Shown: piece by piece, positions 34,501 to 44,807 of the stretch
How the letters are laid out: every line of letters starts with the position of its first letter
How positions within the stretch are numbered: the first letter of the stretch is position 1
Assembly (NCBI RefSeq): GCF_958450345.1
Contig: NC_088782.1
Location: 119,522,046 to 119,586,045, forward strand
Length of the DNA stretch: 64,000 nucleotides
Origin: Calliphora vicina
Taxonomy: Eukaryota; Arthropoda; Insecta; Diptera; Calliphoridae
Direction: 5' to 3'
Made by a program: the position numbers and the translations under genes
The notes under the pieces: model-generated
Told to the model about the DNA's origin: nothing
Seen by the model: the letters and a program-made list of their open reading frames with translations, nothing else
Databases searched by the model: none

Positions 34501-37500
34501 CGAAAATATTTTTTCATAATCTGAATGCTAATGATTTATTGTTTCAAATAAAGAACAAATTATTAATATGCTTTAATACATATATTTTTAATGATACCTT
34601 AAAGTTTGATAATTTTTCTAAACATAAAAAATTTTCAAAACTTTTTTTTTTTAATTTTAATAAAAAAAACGAAAATATTTTTTCAGTTTCTAAAGGCTAA
34701 CAGTTTTAGCTTTTAATATAATGACAGTTAGTCATATTCGTTAATATATAATTTTTTTATGATTCATTAAACTTAATCATTTTTAAACATTAATTTTTTT
34801 TTTTAAAAAAATTTCAAAAGAATTAAATTATGTTTGAAAATTCAAAATCTGAAAATATTTTTCCAGTTTTTGAAAGCTAATAGCTTGAGCTTTTAATAAA
34901 CAGAAAATTATTTATATTCTTTAATATATATGTTTTTTATGATTCTATAAAAAATGATAACTTTTTTTACATACATTTTTTTTTGTAAAAAATTTCAAAA
35001 TCAATTATTTTGAATTTCAAATTGAAAAACCGAAAATATTTTTTCAGATTCTGAAAGCTAATAGTCTAAGCTTTGAAACCAAAGAAAATTGTTAATATTC
35101 CTCAATATATAATTTTTTAATACATCATTCAAAATTGTTAATTTTTTTCTGAAACCATTTTTTTTGGAAAAAATTTAAAAATCAATTTTTTTTAATTTTA
35201 AATTTAAAAACCGAAAATATTTTTTCAGATTCTGAAAGCTAATAGTCTAAGCTTTGAAACCAAAGAAAATTGTTAATATTCCTTAATATATAATTTTTTA
35301 ATACATCATTTAAAATTGATAATTTTTTCTGAAACCATTTTTTTGGAAAAAATTTCAAAATCAATTTTATTCAATTTTAAATTGGAAAACCGAAAATATT
35401 TTTTCATATTCTGAAAGCTAATAATCTAAGCTTTGAAACCAAAAAAAAGTTGTAAATATTCCTTAATATATAATTGTTTAATACATCATTCAAAATTGTT
35501 AATTTTTTTATGAAACCATTTTTTTGGACAAAATTTCAAAATCAATTTTTTTCAATTTTAGATTGAAAAACCGAAAATAATTTTTCATAATTTGAAAGCT
35601 AATAATCTCAGCTTTGAAACTAAAGAAAATTGTAAATATTCCTTAATATATAATTGTTTAAAACATCATTCAAAATTGTTAATTTTTTTATGAAGCCATT
35701 TTTTTGGACAAAATTTCAAAATCAATTTTTTTCAATTTTAGATTGAAAAACCGAAAATAATTTTTCATAGTTTGAAAGCTAATAATCTAAGCTTTGAAAC
35801 TGAAGAAAATTAGAAATATTCCTTAATATATAATTGTTTAATACATCATTCAAAATTGTTAATTTTTTTATGAAACCATTTTTTTGGAAAAAATTTTAAA
35901 ATCAATTTTTTTTAATTTTAAATGGAAAAATCTAAAATATTTTTTCATAATTTGAAAGCTAATAGTCTAAGCTTTGAAACCAAAGAATTTTTTAAATATT
36001 CTTTAATATATAATTGTTTAATACATCATTCAAAATTGTTAATATTTTTCTGAAACCAATTTTTTTGTAAAAAATTTCAAAATCATTTTTTTTCAATTTT
36101 AAATTGAAAACCGAAAATATTTTTTCATAATCTGAAAGCTAATGATTTATTGTTTCAAATAAAAAACAAATTATTAATATGCTTTAATATATATATTTTT
36201 AATGATACCTTGAAATGTGATAATTTTTCTAAACATACAAAATTTTCAAAACTTTTTTTTTTAATTTTGAATAAAAAAAACGAAAATATTTTTTCAGTTT
36301 CTAAAAGCTAACAGTTTTAGCTTTTAATATAATGAAAGTTAGTCATATTCTTTAATATATATTTTATTTTATGATTTATTACTTAATCATTTTTAAACAT
36401 TAAAATTTTCTTCTGAAAAAATTTCAAACCTAATAAATTTTGTTTGATAATTTAAAATCAGAAAATATTTTTCCAGTGTTTGAAAGCTAATAGTTTGAGC
36501 TTTTAATAAACAGAAAATTATTTGTGTTCTTTAATATATATGTTTTTTATGATTCTATAAAAAATGATAACTTTTTTTACCTACATTTTTTTTTTGTAAA
36601 AAATTTCAAAATCAATTATTTTGAATTTCAAATTGAAAAAATGGAAATATTTTTTCTTATTCTAAAAGCCAATAGCCTAGGCTTTTGAACCAAAGAAAAT
36701 TGGAAATATTCTTCAATATATACATTTTTTAAAAGTTAATTAAAAATTGTAAATTTTTTCTGAAACCAATTTTTTTATAAAAAATTTCAAAATCAAATTT
36801 TTTTAATTTTAAATTCTAAAACCGAAAATATTTTTTCAGTTTCTTAATGCTAATGATTTATTTTTTCAAATAAGATACAAATTATTTATATTCTTTAATA
36901 TATATATTTTTAATGATACCTTGAAATGTGATAATTTTTCTAAACATACAAAATTTTCAAAATACAAAATTTTTAATTTCTTTTCAAATAACCTTAAATA
37001 TTTTTATAGTTTCTAAAAGTGTTTAACTTAAGCTTTTAAAACTAAGAAAAAATAAATAAAAAATTTCAATATATATTTTTTTAATTTAACATTTAATTTG
37101 CATAATTTTTTTAATTTTAAATGTTTGTTATACACATTTGCAAATTGAATTATTTGTAATTTAGAATTGAAAATCTGAAAATATTTTTTCAGTTTCTAAT
37201 AGCCAATAATTTAAGCTTTCAGATGAAGACTTTTTTTATGGAAAATTCTTTAATATAAATATTTTAAATGATTCTATAAAATTTATAAATTTCTTGTTAA
37301 CCAAATTTGTTGGGTAAACATTTTAAAACCCATTTTTTGTAAATTTCAAATTCCAAATCGGAAAATATTTTTTGAAATTCTAAAAGTATATAACTTAAGC
37401 TTTCAAAACTAAGAAAAATATATGAAAAATTGTAATATAATTTTTTTTAATTTAACATTTAAGTTACCTAATTTTTTTTGTTATAAAAATTTTCAAATTG

Positions 37501-38390
37501 ATTTATTTTTAATTCAAAATTGAAAAACCGAAAATATTTTTTCAAATTTTAAAAGCTAATAGTATAAGCTTTTAGCTTGAAGAATTTTAATGAATATTCT
37601 TTAATATTTATATTTTTAAATGATATCTTGAAATATTTAAAAAAAAATTTTTAAAAAAAGATTTTTAAAACCAATTTTTTTAAATTTAAAATTAAAAATC
37701 GGAAAATATTTTTTGAAATTCTAGAAGAGTTTAATTTAAGCTTTTAAATCTAAGAAAAATATATGAAAAATTTTAATATATATTTTTTTAATTTAACATT
37801 TATGTTCAATACTTTTTTCAATTTAAAATGTTGGTTATACAAAATTTCAAATTGATTTATTTTTAATTTAAAATTGAAAAACCGAAAATATTTTTGGAAA
37901 TTTTAGAAGCTAATAGTTTAAGCTTTTAACTTGAAGAATTTTTTTGAATATTCTTTAATATATATATTTTTAAATGATTCTTTGAAATTTTGAATAAAAT
38001 TTTTTTTAGGAAATATTTTTAAAACTAATTTTTTTAAATTTAAAATTAAAAATCGGAAAATATTTTTTGAAATTCTAAAAATATGTAACTTAAGCTTTTG
38101 AAACCAAGAAAAATAAATAAAAAAAATTAATATATATTTTTTTAATTTTAAATTTAAGTTCAATAATTTTTTTTTGTAATAAAAATTTTCAAATTGATTT
38201 ATTTTTAATTTAAAATTGAAAAACCGAAAATATTTTTTGAAATTTTAAAAGCTAATGGTTATGGCTTTAAAACTGCTAATAATTGTTTATATTCATTAAT
38301 ATATATTTTGTTTAATTAAACATTTAATTTGGATAATTTTTTTTTCTAACAGTTTTATTTTCTTTTGTATTTCTAGCTTAAATTAAAATT
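31551..38390 (+). repeat. Family H/I satellite, array 2, about 178-181-bp monomer, higher-order blocks
   Basis: The largest array: about 38 units over 6.8 kb. CTGAAACCATTTTTTTGG lies near 31750, 31930, 32111, 32292 and 32472 (spacing about 181). Each unit has AACCGAAAATATTTTTTCA, GAAAGCTAATAGTCTAAGCT, TTGAAACCAAAGAAAATTG and TTCCTTAATATATAATTTTT. A variant starting GTTTCTAAAGGCTAACAG sits at 33085, 33975, 34686 and, with one change, 36298. The intervals 890, 711 and about 1612 are 5, 4 and 9 monomers, so variants are arranged in higher-order blocks. Units beyond 37.0 kb are increasingly diverged. Confidence 0.92.
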
Positions 38391-39621
38391 CTGGAATCCT
38401 GTTATCATAAAAAGCTGTAAGTTTATTTTTCATTTACACACCTATCATGTGTTTTTTGTTTGTTTTAAAAATTATGTCATTGTTATCTTGTCTTTATTCA
38501 ACACCCTAAAGTTACGCCAAATAAATTGCTGCAGACCTCACCAGCCAGGAGTTTTCGGTTTGTGGGTGAGACCCACAAACTATTGTGGCATTGTGGCAAT
38601 AGAAACAAAAATGCATAGAGCCACAACTATGGCTAGACAAACAAATAATAGAGTAAATTATTAAGTAGCTTAATGTCTAGTCGCTAGCATATTCTTACAG
38701 TATTTGAGTGGCAGAGGAGTATAAATGTAAAGCAAAATATTATGGTTTTTTTAATAAAAAAAAAATGAAAGAAATAGCTAAAGATTTCAATCTTTAAGGA
38801 GCATATTGAAAAAAAACCAGCAAAATAATAACAACTACTACTTACATGCATGTTTATCTTGACGTTTGCATGTTAAAGTTACATTTTGTACCCCCTAACA
38901 GCAACATTTCAACATAAGAGAGTTTTTAGTAGAGAAGGAATGAAAAAAAACCCAGCTAGAGAGTGTTTTGTTTTTCTATTTTAAATAATTTTCCGGTTGT
39001 CGTTGTTACTTGACTTGTCACTCACTCACTCACTCACTCACTCACTTGCAATCTCATTCATTCATTCGTTGCTTCATTCATATATAAACTTGAGTACGTG
39101 TTGGTATTAAAAAAACAACTACAAATACATACTCGACTTTATTTGCTAAACACATACATTTATACATACATAGATTCCAGCTCACGTACACATATAAAAA
39201 GGCACTTAAACTTTGCATGTTTCCTTCTATATGTGTATGAGTATGCATTCATTGTTAGTTAGTTTTATTTTATGTTGCGTTTTTTTCTATTTCATTTTAA
39301 TATCCTTTTTATTTCCGTTCTTATTTTCGCTTGTTATAAACGTTAGCTTTAGTTGTGTGTATGTATGTGCTTATATGAGAGTGTTGTTTAATAGTAAAAA
39401 CATTTAAAGAAAACAAATTTCTTCGCCCCCTACGGCTTTTTAGAAAAAAAAAAAAAATAAAACAAAACTAAAGTAACAACTTAAATGAATGAAATGAATG
39501 AATGAGAATGGTTTGCTTGCAGTATGCAAGCAACAATATATTGGTAAGGTATTTCTTTTAACTGGATAAAAAAAAACGAAGGTAAAGTTAAAATTCAACC
39601 AAAAATCTTTAGTTAATATTT
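38391..39621. other. Non-repetitive spacer with CACT repeat and a 10-bp hairpin
   Basis: GTTTGTGGGT-GAG-ACCCACAAAC forms a perfect 10-bp stem with a 3-base loop at 38558-38580, in a locally G+C-richer patch (38525-38610). (CACT)n lies at about 39018-39046, followed by CATTCATTC. GAATGAATGA runs lie near 39485-39510. No credible gene is seen; short open frames lack any domain. Confidence 0.55.
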
Positions 39622-42600
39622 AATCGTAGATCTTTATGTAGCCTTAGTTGAGCTCCAATCGTGGGTATTTAACTGGTCTTGGTTGAGCTTCAATCGCAGG
39701 ACCTTAAGTAGTCTTGGTTGAGCTTCAATCGTGTTCTGAGTTGAGCTTCAATCGTGGGTATTTAACTAGTCTTGGTTAAGCTTCACTCGTGGTCTAAGTT
39801 GAGCTCCAATCGTGGATCTTTAAATAGTCTTGGTTGAGCTTCAATCGTGGTCTTAGTTGAGCTTCAATCGTGGGTCTTTAAATAGTCTTGGTTGAGCTTC
39901 AATCGTGGTCTAAGTTGAGCTCCAATCGTGGGTATTTAATTGGTCTTGGTTGAGCTTCAATTGTGGGTATTTAACTAGTCTTGGTTGAGCTTCAATCGTG
40001 GTCTTGGTTGAGCTCCAATCGTGGATCTTTAAATAGTCTTGGTTGAGCTTCAATCGTGGGTATTTAACTAGTCTTGGTTAAGCTTCAATCGTGGTCTTTG
40101 TTGAGCTTCAATCGTGGGTATTTAATTAGTCTTGGCTGAGCTTCAATCATGGTCTTGGTTGAGCTTCAATCTTGGGTCTTTAAATAGTCTTGGTTGAGCT
40201 CCAATCGTGGTCTTGGTTGAGCTTAATTCTTGGGTCTTTAAATAGTCTTGGTTGAGCTCCAATCGTGGTCTTGGTTGAGCTTCAATCTTGGGTCTTTAAA
40301 TAGTCTTGGTTGAGCTCCAATCGTGATCTTGGTTGGGCTTCACTCTTGGGCCTTTAAATAGTCTTGGTTGAGCTTCAATCGTGGGTATTTAAGTAGTAGT
40401 GGTTGAGCTCCAATTGTGGTATTGGTTGAGCTTCAATATTGGGTCCTTAAGAAGTCTTGGTTGAGCTTCAATCATGGGTATTTAAGTAGTCTTGGTTGAG
40501 CACCAATCGTGGTCTTGGTTGAGCTTCAATCTTGGGTCTTTAAATAGTCTTGGCTGAGCTTCAATCTTGTGTCTTTAAATAGTCTTGGTTGAGCTCCAAT
40601 CGTGGTCTTGGTTGAGCTTCAATCTTGGGTCCTTAAGAAGTCTTGGTTGTGCTTCAATCTTGGGTCTTTAGATAGTCTTGGTTGAGCTTCAATCGTGGGT
40701 ATTTAAGTAGTCTTGGTTGAGCTCCAATCGTGGTCTTGGTTGAGCTTCTATCTTGGGTCTTTAAAAAGTCTTGGTTGAGCTTCAATCGTGGTCTTGGTTC
40801 AGCTTCAATCTTGGGTCTTTAAATAGTCTTTGTTGAGCTCCAATCGTGGTCTTGGTTGAGCTTCAATCTTGGGTCTTTAAATAGTCTTGGTTGAGCTCCA
40901 ATCGTGGTCTTGGTTGAGCTTCACTCTTGGGCCTTTAAATAGTCTTGGTTGAGCTCCAATCGTGGTCTTGGTTGAGCTTAATTCTTGGGTCTTTAAATAG
41001 TCTTGGTTGAGCTCCAATCGTGGTCTTGGTTGAGCTTCAATCTTGGGTCTTTAAATAGTCTTGGTTGAGCTCCAATCGTGGTCTTGGTTGGGTTTCACTC
41101 TTGGGCCTTTAAATAGTCTTGGTTGAGCTTCAATCGTGGGTATTTAAGTAGTAGTGGTTGAGCTCCAATTGTGGTCTTGGTTGAGCTTCAATATTGGGTC
41201 CTTAAGAAGTCTTGGTTGAGCTTCAATCGTGGGTATTTAAGTAGTCTTGGTTGAGCACCAATCGTGGTCTTGGTTGAGCTTCAATCTTGGGTCTTTAAAT
41301 AGTCTTGGCTGAGCTTCAATCTTGTGTCTTTAAATAGTCTTGGTTGAGGTCCAATCGTGGTCTTGGTTGAGCTTCAATCTTCGGTCCTTAAGAAGTCTTG
41401 GTTGTGCTTCAATCTTGGGTCTTTAGATAGTCTTGGTTGAGCTTCAATCGTGGGTATTTAAGTAGTCTTGGTTGAGCTCCAATCGTGGTCTTGGTTGAGC
41501 TTCTATCTTGGGTCTTTAAAAAGTCTTGGTTGAGCTTCAATCGTGGTCTTGGTTCAGCTTCAATCTTGGGTCTTTAAATAGTCTTGGTTGAGCTCCAATC
41601 GTGGTCTTGGTTGAGCTTCACTCTTGGGTCTTTAAATAGTCTTGGTTGAGCTCCAATCGTGGTCTTGGTTGAGCTTCAATCTTGGGTCTTTAAATAGTCT
41701 TGGTTGAGCTCCAATCGTGGTCTTGGTTGAGCTTCACTCTTGGGCCTTTAAATAGTCTTGGTTGAGCTCCAATCGTGGTCTTGGTTGAGCTTCAATCTTG
41801 GGTCTTTAAATAGTCTTGGTTGAGCTCCAATCGTGGTCTTGGTTGAGCTTCACTCTTGGGCCTTTAAATAGTCTTGGTTGAGCTTCAATCGTAGGTATTT
41901 AAGTAGTCGTGGTTAAGCTCCAATTGTGGCCTTGGTTGAGCTTCAATCTTGGGTATTTAAGTAGTCGTGGTTGAGCTCCAATCGTGGTCTTGGTTGAGCT
42001 CCAATCTTGGGTCTTTAAATAGTCTTGATTGAGCTTCAATCTTGGGTATTTAAGTAGTCGTGGTTGAACTCTAATCGTGGTCTTGGTTGAGCTTCAATCT
42101 TGGGTCCTTAAGAAGTCTTGGTTGAGCTTCAATTTTGGGGCTTTAAATAGTCTTGGTTGAGCTTCAATCGTGGGTATTTAAGTAGTCTTGGTTGAGCTCC
42201 AATCGTGGTCTTGGTTGAGCTTCAATCTTGGGTCCTTAAAAAGTATTGGTTGAGCTTCAATCGTGGGTATTTAATTAGTCTTAGTTAAGCTCCAATCGTG
42301 GTCTTGGTTGAGCTTCAATCTTGTGTCTTTAAATAGTCTTAGTTAAGCTCCAATCGTGGTCTTGGTTGAGCTTCAATCTTGTGTCTTTAAATAGTCTTAG
42401 TTAAGCTCCAATCGTGGTCTTGGTTGAGCTTCAATCTTGGATCTTTAAATAGTCTTGAGTGAGCTTCAATCTTGGGTCCTTAAAAAGTCTTGGTTGAGCT
42501 CCAATCGTGGTCTTGGTTGAGCTTCAATCTTGGGTCTTTAAATAGTCTTGGATGAGTTTCAATCGTGGGTATTTAAGTAGTCTGGGTTGATCTTCAATCT

Positions 42601-43035
42601 TGGGTCTTTAAATAGTCTTGGTTGAGCTTCATCTTGGGTTTTTAAATAATCTTGTTTGAGCTTCAATCTTGGATCTTTAAATAGTCTTGGTTGAGCTTCA
42701 ATCTTGGGTCTTTAAATTGTCTTAGTTGAACTCCAATCGTGGTCTTGGTTGAGCTTCAATCTTGGATCTTTAAATAGTCTTGGTTGAGCTTCAATTGTGG
42801 GTATTTAAATAGTCTTGGTTGAGCTTCAATCGTGGTCTTGGTTGAGCTTCCATCTTGGGTCTTTAAATAGTCTTGGTTGAGCTCCAATCGTGGTCTTGGA
42901 TGAGCTTAAATCTTGGGTATTTAACTGGTCTTGGTTGAGCTCCAAGCGTAATAGTTAAGTAGTCTTTTTTGAGCTTTAATTGTGTTTATTTTGAGCTCCA
43001 ATCATTGGTATTTAAGTATTCTTTTTCTGATTGAG
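39622..43035 (+). repeat. Family J composite minisatellite (23 + 35 bp)
   Basis: Two related subunits alternate. The short one (23 bp) is GTCTTGGTTGAGCTCCAATC plus GTG; the long one (35 bp) is GTCTTGGTTGAGCTTCAATC plus TTGGGTCTTTAAATA. They commonly pair into a 58-bp composite, with runs of long units in places. A higher-order repeat of 755 bp is visible: GCTTAATTCTTGG at 40221 and 40976, and AAGTAGTAGTGGTTGAGCTC at 40391 and 41146. The array is visibly richer in G+C than its flanks. Stop codons in every unit exclude a coding role. Confidence 0.95.
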
Positions 43036-43148
43036 TTTTTAGCTACTGATTTTTTAAACCTCGTAGTTTGTATAGAGCAGTGCATGCCTGACGCCAGGTA
43101 ATTGCGTGCTTATAATGGTCTCTTTTTAAATATAACACACATATGCCA

Positions 43149-43523
43149 TTAGGGTGGCCTCAAAAAAGAAATTGTCTGGATGTTCCAACTAAAATAAGAG
43201 CTTTGTACATGCTAGGATACCATTTCTGAAAAATTTTGTTCGGAGTTCAATATTTGGTGAGCTGTATTAAAGGATAAAAAGGGACCTTTTTTAGGGTTTT
43301 CATGGTATTGGTGTAATGCGAAAGTTCGAAGCCCTTTGCAAGAAATATGGAAAAAATCATAAAATGTTTAAAAATTACATTTTTATGCTTTGACACAGCT
43401 CGCCAAATACTGATGCCAGGACAAAAATTTTGAGAAATGACAGCCTCCAACAAACTAAACTTTTATTTTACTTGGCAACAGCGAGACCATATAATTTTTT
43501 CCTGACGAACAGGGCCACCCTAA
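43149..43523. mobile_element. 375-bp foldback MITE (DNA transposon, superfamily unassigned)
   Basis: The ends are TTAGGGTGGCC (43149-43159) and GGCCACCCTAA (43513-43523), exact reverse complements. A TA target duplication would fit if the true ends are GGGTGGCC/GGCCACCC. The arms are long and imperfectly complementary: TTCTGAAAAATTTTGTTCGG...CAATATTTGGTGAGCTGT on the left matches the reverse complement of ACAGCTCGCCAAATACTGAT...GACAAAAATTTTGAGAAATG on the right, so most of the element can fold back. There is no transposase; the one open frame (43247-43453, minus) runs across both arms and looks incidental. Confidence 0.85.
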
Positions 43524-44807
43524 TGTACATTTGTAAATATTCATAGAAATGTCTGTTGGAAAGTCTGTATATTTTAATCAAAAACACTATAAATGATCCA
43601 TGTTCTTTTCGTTTTTATGTTTTTTTAGCTTAAAGCCAGCCCCCATTTTTCTCTACCATTTGTTTGCAAACAGGTAACATATGAAGAGGATTCCCAGTAC
43701 ATTTAGCTGTAACCACTTTGGAGTACTCACTACTGCCATGTGTGGAACTGGTTGTTGTTGCTGTTGTTATTAGTTATTTATGCATGAATGTTTGTATGTA
43801 CAACAATTTGTGGTTGTAGTTTTAACCCTGACTCTCAAACCAAATGAATGAAATTCCTTCTGGTTATCAAAGAACTTGAATGTGTGTAAGTGTAAACACA
43901 CATACATATCAACATTTAATTGTATGTGTAGAATGTGTGTAGGTGTGTGTTCTATTGTTGTAGTAGTATGTGAGGTACTTAACAATATGGTTGCATGTTG
44001 TTACATTGTATTCCTGGGGTAGTACTCTATCAAACTATGGAGTAGACTAGAGTAATGAGAGCTTATTGCTCTACATATAAATATGCAGAGGAGTTACAGG
44101 AATAATCACAGATAGTTACAGCTAAAATTAAGCAGACACTAATACCAAACTTTTAGAAATATTTTGGTTAAACAAAACATTTTGTAAATTTATATTTAAG
44201 GTATCCTTGCCCCTCTTCTTTAGTTTTATTTAAAGTGTCCCTTAACTTTTGTTATGTACCGTAAGCGTAACATTTTAATACCTCCTTAACTACATTGTAC
44301 CTGGCTGTAAATTAATATAAAGTAAAATTTTATTTTTTTTCTTCTATTTATTGTACCATTTTTATAGCAGCTCATCCAGTAATTAACTTTCATCAACTGG
44401 TTATTAAACCGGTATGTGGCACTACACACCCTCTACCCCCGCCCCTTCTCTATATATTCTACAAGATTTGCCTTTGCCCTGTTAGAAATCATAGAAATGA
44501 TTAAGTACCTTGTGTTAAATATCATTTAAAAATGTTTTATTTTTATTTCCCTGCTATGTGTGATTACAAGTATAGTTTGTAATGAGAAAAAAAGAACCTT
44601 TTTATTAATTTTTATTTTAGAAAATTTTGTACCATTATTTGGTCACAGACCTCTTTGTGCAATTAACTTTATACTGGATTAAAAAAAAAGAAGGAAAAAA
44701 AGTTTTAATTTTTAAAATGGGAGGTTTTGCAAGCAATTAGCTTTAAAAAAGTTGAAGGTAAAGATTTAAAGGAAATTAGTTTAAAATGGAAGCTGTACAT
44801 GTAAAGT
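43524..44807. other. Non-repetitive spacer
   Basis: No gene is seen. Contains GTTGTTGTTGCTGTTGTT near 43750, a GTGTGTAGGTGTGTG-like stretch near 43930, and a C-rich stretch CCCTCTACCCCCGCCCC near 44429-44445. Short open frames lack domains. Confidence 0.5.

Noticed and set aside
38449..38664. 71-codon open frame around the 38.56-kb hairpin
   Set aside because: Half of it is the hairpin patch. No recognisable domain, and the start lies in T-rich low-complexity sequence.
39622..43035. J array as a coding repeat protein
   Set aside because: Unit lengths of 23 and 35 bp are not multiples of three and units contain TAA or TGA, so no long frame exists.
43320..43345. tRNA-like TTCGAAGCC near 43326
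   Set aside because: No cloverleaf can be built around it, and it lies in the arm of the foldback MITE.
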